Assembly (NCBI GenBank): GCA_015662935.1
Contig: DQTF01000026.1
Location: 1-11,292, forward strand
Source: Crocinitomicaceae bacterium
Lineage (GTDB): Bacteria; Bacteroidota; Bacteroidia; Flavobacteriales_D; Crocinitomicaceae
Direction of reading: 5' to 3'
Length of the DNA: 11,292 bases
Part shown: in pieces, positions 7,632 to 11,292 of the stretch
Layout: each line of letters opens with the position of its first letter
Position numbering within the stretch: the first letter of the stretch is position 1
Position numbers and translations under genes: made by a program
Notes under the pieces: generated by a model
Database searches by the model: none
What the model was told of the DNA's origin: nothing
Seen by the model: only the letters and a program-made list of their open reading frames with translations

Positions 7632-9251
7632 TCAATACATCGATGCTTGAATCTCAGCAATCTTCTCATCCTTCAAATAATCATCGTAAGGCATCATTTT
7701 ATCAATCACTCCATTTGGTGTAATTTCAATCACTCTATTTGCAACAGAAGATACCAATTCATGATCATGAGAAGAAAATAACATTGTACCTTTAAATTCT
7801 TTCATTCCTTGATTCAATGCCTGAATAGATTCCAAATCTAAGTGATTCGTTGGTTCATCCATCAATAATAAATTACCTTTTGCCAACATCATTCGTGATA
7901 ACATGCAGCGAACTTTTTCTCCACCAGAAAGAACATTTGCAGTTTTGAGAGCTTCTTCTCCAGTAAAAAGCATTCTTCCTAAGAACGTTCTCAAATAAAC
8001 CTCTTCTCTTTCTTCTTCTGTCTGAACATACTGACGTAACCAATCAATCAATCCTAATTTCTCTTCAAAAAAAGTGTGATTCTCATTCGGTAAATAAGCT
8101 GTAGAAATGGTTGTCCCAAAAACAAATTCTCCAGAATCTTGTTTCAAACTTCCATCTAAAACTTCAAAGAAAGATGTCAAAGCTTGAGAATTTCTTGAAA
8201 TAACCGCGATTTTATCTCCCTTATTAACAACTAAGTTAATGTCCTTAAATAACACACCATCTTCTGAAGAAACTGATAGTCCGTCAATATTCAAAACTTG
8301 ATTCCCTGCCTCTCTCTCTTGCGAGAATGTAATTCCAGGATATTTTCTACTTGATGGTTGAATTTCTGCAATATCAAGGTTAGCAATCATTTTTCTTCTA
8401 CTTGTTGCTTGCTTTGATTTGGCAGCATTGGCAGAGAATCGGGTAATAAAATCTTGCAATTCCTTTTTCTTTTCTTCTGCCTTCTTATTCTTGTCAGAAC
8501 GTTGACGCAGAGCCAATTGAGAAGACTGGTACCAGAAACTATAATTACCCGTAAACATGTTCAATTTCTTAAAATCAATATCTGCAATGTGTGTACAAAC
8601 CGTATCCAAAAAGTGTCTATCGTGAGAAACGACAATTACTGTGTTTTTAAAATCTAACAAGAAGTCTTCCAACCAAGTAATTGTTTTTAAATCCAAGTCA
8701 TTGGTAGGTTCATCCAAAACAAGAACATCTGGATTCCCAAATAAAGCTTGAACTAACAATACTCTCACTTTTAAATCATTCGATAAATCTTTCATCAACG
8801 TGTAATGCTTAGATTCATCAATTCCTAAATTAGAAAGCATTGAGGCAGCATCAGTTTCTGCGTTCCAACCTTCTAGATCGGCAAATTCTCCTTCTAGTTC
8901 AGCAGTACGCATACCGTCTTCATCAGAAAAGTCAGGTTTTGCATACAAAGCATCTTTCTCAACCATGATTTCATAGATACGCTTATGTCCCATAATCACG
9001 GTCTTCAAGACTTCATGCTCATCAAACTCAAAGTGATCCTGCTTCAGGACAGCCATTCTTTTTCCTGGTTCCAAAATCACATGACCTGTCGTAGGATCTT
9101 GATCTCCTGTTAATATTTTTAAGAAAGTGGATTTTCCAGCACCATTTGCCCCAATAACGCCGTAGCAATTGCCGTTGACAAATTTTACATTAACGTCATC
9201 AAAAAGAACACGCTTTCCGAACTGAAGAGATAAATTATTTACTGCTAACAT
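7632..9251 (-). CDS. ybiT: ABC-F family ATPase, YbiT type, with a degenerate second Walker A
   Basis: ABC-F proteins are soluble twin-ATPase factors that bind the ribosomal E-site region and modulate translation. The 539-residue protein resembles E. coli YbiT along its length. NBD1 has Walker A GANGAGKST (34-42), Walker B VLVLDE (176-181) and switch H210. The charged interdomain linker (about 240-300) contains the YbiT-like RFSANAAKSKQATSRRKM (271-288). NBD2 has signature LSGGE (441-445), Walker B LLLMDE (461-466) and switch H495. Two elements are lost. The NBD2 Walker A position reads ISRNSQALTSFF (351-362) with no GxGKS/T, and the NBD1 signature reads LSNDLK (156-161). Together they form the same composite ATP site, so that site should not bind or hydrolyse ATP normally. 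There are no membrane segments, consistent with a translation factor rather than a transporter. The ATG has a candidate promoter 23 bases upstream. Confidence 0.93.
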   Translation of the reverse strand: MLAVNNLSLQFGKRVLFDDVNVKFVNGNCYGVIGANGAGKSTFLKILTGDQDPTTGHVILEPGKRMAVLKQDHFEFDEHEVLKTVIMGHKRIYEIMVEKDALYAKPDFSDEDGMRTAELEGEFADLEGWNAETDAASMLSNLGIDESKHYTLMKDLSNDLKVRVLLVQALFGNPDVLVLDEPTNDLDLKTITWLEDFLLDFKNTVIVVSHDRHFLDTVCTHIADIDFKKLNMFTGNYSFWYQSSQLALRQRSDKNKKAEEKKKELQDFITRFSANAAKSKQATSRRKMIANLDIAEIQPSSRKYPGITFSQEREAGNQVLNIDGLSVSSEDGVLFKDINLVVNKGDKIAVISRNSQALTSFFEVLDGSLKQDSGEFVFGTTISTAYLPNENHTFFEEKLGLIDWLRQYVQTEEEREEVYLRTFLGRMLFTGEEALKTANVLSGGEKVRCMLSRMMLAKGNLLLMDEPTNHLDLESIQALNQGMKEFKGTMLFSSHDHELVSSVANRVIEITPNGVIDKMMPYDDYLKDEKIAEIQASMY

Positions 9252-9273
9252 TTTACTTAATTGAATTTTGGCG

Positions 9274-9281
9274 CAAAGATA
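9274..9281 (-). promoter_or_regulatory. Promoter -7 box of the ABC-F gene
   Basis: The minus strand reads TATCTTTG, a perfect TAnnTTTG box and the most common form of it in Bacteroidota. It lies 22 bases upstream of the ATG at 9251, giving a leader of roughly 17 bases. The -33 region has only T-rich sequence and no exact TTG. Confidence 0.55.
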
Positions 9282-9326
9282 GTGAAAGTGAGGAAAGAAA
9301 ATGCATATCTATAAAATTAAGATCGC

Positions 9327-9354
9327 AAAAAAAAGTGCACCAAACGATGCACTT
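9327..9354 (-). terminator. Rho-independent terminator of the BlaI/M56 operon
   Basis: On the minus strand AAGTGCA (from 9354 to 9348) pairs with TGCACTT (9339 to 9333) around an 8-base loop, followed by a run of Ts (complement of A 9327-9334). It starts 26 bases after the stop codon of the M56 gene and lies upstream of the ABC-F promoter, so it separates the two transcription units. Confidence 0.87.
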
Positions 9355-9379
9355 CTTTAATTAACTCTAAACCTTTCCC

Positions 9380-10555
9380 TTAATTTAACTGAAAATTAAT
9401 CGGAATAGTTAATTTAGATTCAACATTCTTTCCATCTTTTTGTGCAGGAATCCAAGTTGGCATTTTTTGCAACAAACTAAGCGCTGACTTATTCAATGCT
9501 TCATCTTTTAAACCTCTAAGAATATTGAATTTCGACAATGAACCATCCTTACCTACTGTAAACTGAACATACACTTTTCCTTGGCTTTTCGCTTCTACCG
9601 AAGATTTTGGATAGTTGATGTTTTTAACAAAGAAAGCGTACATAGCATCCTGTCCACCTGGAAAAGATGCTTCCACATCTACTTCTTCACTCATTTTTTG
9701 CACAACTGTATTCGATGGTGCTTGTCGCTCATTTAAACTCATTGACATGAAAGTCATTCCTGCTAGAACAGGCACTAAAATTAACTGTTTCATATTGTAT
9801 TGATTTTTGTGATTAAACTTTTCTAAACGTTTTCTAATGGCAGATTTACTGTTAAAGGCGTTAACTAAAGTTGGAGAATGAACATTAAATGCTGAGTAGA
9901 TCAATGTATTCCCATATTCTTTTGCACTAACATTCTTTTGCAAAACATAATTATCAGCAATAAACTCATGATTTTCTTTTGCCTTTTTCATCCACAAATA
10001 AACAATCGGATTGAACCACAATATTCCTTTTAATAATGAAAGATAGAGAACATCTAACGAATGATACCCTTTGCAATGCGCATATTCGTGAAGAAGAATT
10101 AGTTCTTCATTTTTCAGCGCATTTGGACTCAAATAAATCTTATGGAAGAAAGAGAAAGAATCGTTCGTATCCGAAAGTAAATAAACCTTTACTCCCTCGA
10201 AGGTTTTATAAAACGATCTAGAAACACGTTTAAAAATAAACGCCAATTGTCTAATTATTAGTGAAATAGAAATAATGAATCCTAAATACAATAATCCATC
10301 ATTCCATTTAAAAAAAGAAAAACCTGCTAGGATCACATTCGTTTGCAATACTTCAATTGTTGGTAGAATTGTAGTCCATACTGGTGATTCGGTTATTGTA
10401 TCAAAAATAAAAGGAAGCGTAAAACACACAAGAGGTGCAACTATCAAATAAGTACGATTGAAACTAAAATGACTTTCCCCTTTCTCCAATAATAGATAGA
10501 CGAAATAAGCAATAACAAAAAATAAGTTGATTAATAAGAAATGTAATAAACTCAT
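9380..10555 (-). CDS. M56 (BlaR1/MecR1-type) membrane metallopeptidase with C-terminal TonB domain
   Basis: This is a predicted membrane-embedded zinc protease of the BlaR1/MecR1 family, which signals by causing cleavage of a BlaI-type repressor. It has 391 residues. Hydrophobic segments lie near 5-23, 35-53, 86-106 and 168-188. The zinc motif HEYAH (156-160) and the downstream ENHEFIAD (194-201; E197 probable third ligand) lie in the cytoplasmic M56 region, and a further hydrophobic segment lies near 256-274. In place of the penicillin-binding sensor of BlaR1, the exported part (about 297-391) is a TonB C-terminal domain, with FPGG at 298-301, NINYPKSS at 312-319, GKVYVQFTVGKDGSL at 326-340 and an ending INFQLN. 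This architecture recurs in Bacteroidota; its stimulus is unknown. The start codon overlaps the repressor stop codon as ATGA, so the pair is translationally coupled. Confidence 0.92.
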   Translation of the reverse strand: MSLLHFLLINLFFVIAYFVYLLLEKGESHFSFNRTYLIVAPLVCFTLPFIFDTITESPVWTTILPTIEVLQTNVILAGFSFFKWNDGLLYLGFIISISLIIRQLAFIFKRVSRSFYKTFEGVKVYLLSDTNDSFSFFHKIYLSPNALKNEELILLHEYAHCKGYHSLDVLYLSLLKGILWFNPIVYLWMKKAKENHEFIADNYVLQKNVSAKEYGNTLIYSAFNVHSPTLVNAFNSKSAIRKRLEKFNHKNQYNMKQLILVPVLAGMTFMSMSLNERQAPSNTVVQKMSEEVDVEASFPGGQDAMYAFFVKNINYPKSSVEAKSQGKVYVQFTVGKDGSLSKFNILRGLKDEALNKSALSLLQKMPTWIPAQKDGKNVESKLTIPINFQLN

Positions 10556-10908
10556 AACTTTTCAATTTTTTTCATGATTTTTTCTAATTCGTTCACTGAA
10601 ATATTTTTCTCTTTCACAAAAAAGGAAAGCATCTGTTCCATCGATCCTGAAAAATATTTGTTCAATAAGTTGTCAGCCGTCTGCTTCGTATATTCTTCTT
10701 TAGAAATAATTGGGGAATACATGTGTGTCCGACCGAATGCTTTATGTTTCACTACATTTTTCTTTTCTAAAATCCTGACAATTGTTGATACCGTATTGTA
10801 AGCTGGTCTGGGTTCTGGAAATTTCTCAACAATATTCTTTACAAAGGCTTCTTCTAGGTCCCAAAGAACTTGCATTACCTGCTCCTCTGCTTTTGTTAAT
10901 TCTACCAT
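10552..10908 (-). CDS. BlaI/MecI/CopY family transcriptional repressor
   Basis: This is a 118-residue winged-helix DNA-binding repressor of the BlaI/MecI/CopY family (usual size 120-130). It has the family N-terminus LTKAEEQVMQVLWDL (4-18), the recognition-helix region RPAYNTVSTIVRILEKKN (34-51), and the wing with VVKHKAFGRTHMYSPIISKEEY (52-73). The C-terminal helical half (about 75-118) should dimerise. Staphylococcal BlaI and MecI are cut at Asn101-Phe102 after induction. The matching region here is MLSFFVKEKN (93-102), without the Asn, so any cleavage would be at a different peptide bond. It is the first gene of a two-gene operon with the M56 peptidase. Two dyads overlap the promoter upstream, which suggests autorepression. 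I do not assign beta-lactam resistance, because no beta-lactamase or penicillin-binding sensor is present. Confidence 0.94.
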   Translation of the reverse strand: MVELTKAEEQVMQVLWDLEEAFVKNIVEKFPEPRPAYNTVSTIVRILEKKNVVKHKAFGRTHMYSPIISKEEYTKQTADNLLNKYFSGSMEQMLSFFVKEKNISVNELEKIMKKIEKL

Positions 10909-10924
10909 ACTTAATAATTTTCAA

Positions 10925-10954
10925 CAAATATAAACTAAATATTTAGTTATACAA
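10925..10954 (-). promoter_or_regulatory. Promoter of the BlaI/M56 operon
   Basis: On the minus strand the sequence is TTG (complement of CAA at 10952-10954), 19 bases, then TATATTTG (complement of 10925-10932). Both elements and the spacing match the Bacteroidota housekeeping promoter (TTG-N19-TAnnTTTG) exactly. The -7 box lies 16 bases upstream of the ATG at 10908, so the leader is short. Confidence 0.8.
10933..10948. promoter_or_regulatory. Candidate operator dyad 1 (perfect 16-bp palindrome)
   Basis: AACTAAATATTTAGTT is a perfect palindrome (AACTA-N6-TAGTT). It fills the spacer between the -33 and -7 elements of the repressor operon's own promoter, so a bound dimer would block RNA polymerase. 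The arm geometry is compatible with the dyad sites used by BlaI-family repressors; assignment to this repressor is inference. Confidence 0.6.
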
Positions 10955-10968
10955 CTACTTTTTTAGTT
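10953..10968. promoter_or_regulatory. Candidate operator dyad 2
   Basis: AACTACTTTTTTAGTT has the same arms and spacing as dyad 1 (AACTA-N6-TAGTT), with a non-palindromic centre. It begins exactly 20 bases after dyad 1, about two helical turns, placing both on the same DNA face. It overlaps the -33 TTG of the repressor promoter. Two such sites suggest cooperative binding of repressor dimers. Confidence 0.55.
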
Positions 10969-10992
10969 TAATGATTTCTCTTAAGTTATTTT

Positions 10993-11004
10993 TTTGTTAA
11001 CAAA
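10993..11004. repeat. 12-bp perfect palindrome in the divergent gap
   Basis: TTTGTTAACAAA is a perfect palindrome between the BlaI/M56 promoter and the start of the right-edge gene. Its arms differ from the AACTA/TAGTT dyads. It could be a binding site for another regulator, but palindromes of this size in AT-rich DNA also arise by chance. Confidence 0.25.
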
Positions 11005-11026
11005 TTATATTTTCACTGATTTATAC

Positions 11027-11058
11027 TTGAAATAGATTACATTTACACTATATATTAC
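11027..11058 (+). promoter_or_regulatory. Possible promoter of the right-edge gene
   Basis: TTG (11027-11029) is followed after 21 bases by TATATTAC (11051-11058), which has two mismatches to TAnnTTTG. A transcript from here would begin close to 11063, just before the TTG start codon at 11069. The match is weak. Confidence 0.3.
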
Positions 11059-11068
11059 ACTTCATTAC

Positions 11069-11292
11069 TTGCAAAAAATAGGCAAAACATACCGTTTCAT
11101 AACACTTTCATTAGCATTCTTGTTGTTGTTTACATCAACAGGCTTTTCAATTGATATGCATTTCTGTAAAGGGAAAATTGCTGATGTGAGTGTTTTTGGT
11201 AAAGCAAAATCATGTAAAATGCTTGTTAAAAAAGTTGACGCTAATTCAATTTTGTGCAAAGCTGATTTGAATCAACACAAAGACGACTTCAA
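11069..11292 (+). CDS. Small secreted protein resembling the HYC_CC_PP family (3' end outside window)
   Basis: 74 codons are visible and the frame is open at the window edge. An N-terminal basic stretch (QKIGKTYR) and a hydrophobic core (FITLSLAFLLLFTSTGFS, 10-27) form a signal peptide. The mature part opens with MHFCKGKIADV (30-40) and continues with FGKAKSCKM (43-51) and C63. The HFC motif followed by a spaced Cys-x-Met resembles the Bacteroidota small-protein family named HYC_CC_PP, whose function is not established; His, Cys and Met together suggest metal binding, which is inference. The TTG at 11069 is the best start: an in-frame TAG at 11033-11035 bounds the frame, no ATG lies between, and the first in-frame ATG (codon 30) would remove the signal peptide. 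It is divergent from the BlaI/M56 operon, 160 bases apart, so the two could share regulation. Confidence 0.65.
   Translation, partial: MQKIGKTYRFITLSLAFLLLFTSTGFSIDMHFCKGKIADVSVFGKAKSCKMLVKKVDANSILCKADLNQHKDDF

Noticed and set aside
7632..9251. ABC transporter ATPase
   Set aside because: There are no membrane segments or permease neighbours, and the twin-NBD layout with a basic linker is that of ABC-F translation factors.
10552..10908. Annotation as a beta-lactam resistance regulator
   Set aside because: The paired M56 protein has a TonB_C domain and no penicillin-binding sensor, and no beta-lactamase lies in the window.
11065..11259. Minus-strand frame of 64 codons at the right edge
   Set aside because: The opposite strand encodes a signal peptide and an HFC/Cys-x-Met protein in an open frame, so this is its shadow.
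1..11292. CRISPR arrays, tRNA or rRNA genes, insertion sequences, prophage genes
   Set aside because: I saw no spaced direct repeats, no tRNA-like cloverleaf in the short intergenic gaps, and no transposase or phage protein. Almost all of the window is coding sequence of normal chromosomal families.

Overview
The window looks like an ordinary stretch of chromosome from an AT-rich member of the Bacteroidota, probably Flavobacteriales; this placement is inference. The signs are a SusC-like TonB-dependent receptor with an N-terminal carboxypeptidase-regulatory domain, a PagL-type acyloxyacyl hydrolase, a DUF2807 lipoprotein, an M56 peptidase fused to a TonB C-terminal domain, an HYC_CC_PP-like small protein, promoters of the TTG-N19-TAnnTTTG type, and start codons without Shine-Dalgarno sequences. 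I see no mobile element, CRISPR array, tRNA or rRNA.

Layout, left to right. Bases 2-511 hold the 3' part of cmk (cytidylate kinase). Converging on it with a 2-base gap is a minus-strand envelope operon. Its transcription order is a PagL-like lipid A deacylase candidate (2515-1454), a DUF2807 lipoprotein (1457-723, ATGA overlap) and a 61-residue Cys-rich membrane miniprotein (699-514). Divergent from this operon is mazG (2578-3366, house-cleaning NTP pyrophosphohydrolase). A TonB-dependent receptor follows (3466-5817) and ends at a perfect bidirectional terminator (5833-5866). That terminator is shared with the convergent unit, an ABC-F ATPase of YbiT type (9251-7632) followed by an M61 PDZ aminopeptidase (7591-5882). 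Upstream of the ABC-F promoter is the terminator of a BlaI-type repressor / M56 metallopeptidase operon (10908-9380). Divergent from that operon, running off the right edge, is a small secreted HYC_CC_PP-like protein (11069-11292) that starts with TTG.

The most interesting part is the right end. The BlaI/M56 pair has the layout of the BlaI/BlaR1 and MecI/MecR1 sensor-repressor systems, but a TonB C-terminal domain replaces the beta-lactam sensor. The operon has a textbook Bacteroidota promoter. Two dyads of identical architecture (AACTA-N6-TAGTT), exactly 20 bp apart centre to centre, lie on and beside that promoter, which is what an autoregulatory operator would look like. A second point is the ABC-F protein. 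The NBD2 Walker A and the NBD1 signature motif are both degraded, so one composite ATP site is canonical and the other is dead. A third is the PagL-like protein, which keeps the His and Ser of the catalytic triad but has Asn where the Glu is expected.

All intergenic gaps are shorter than 300 bases. No wholly new system is evident; the M56/BlaI unit with its operator is the best candidate for follow-up.
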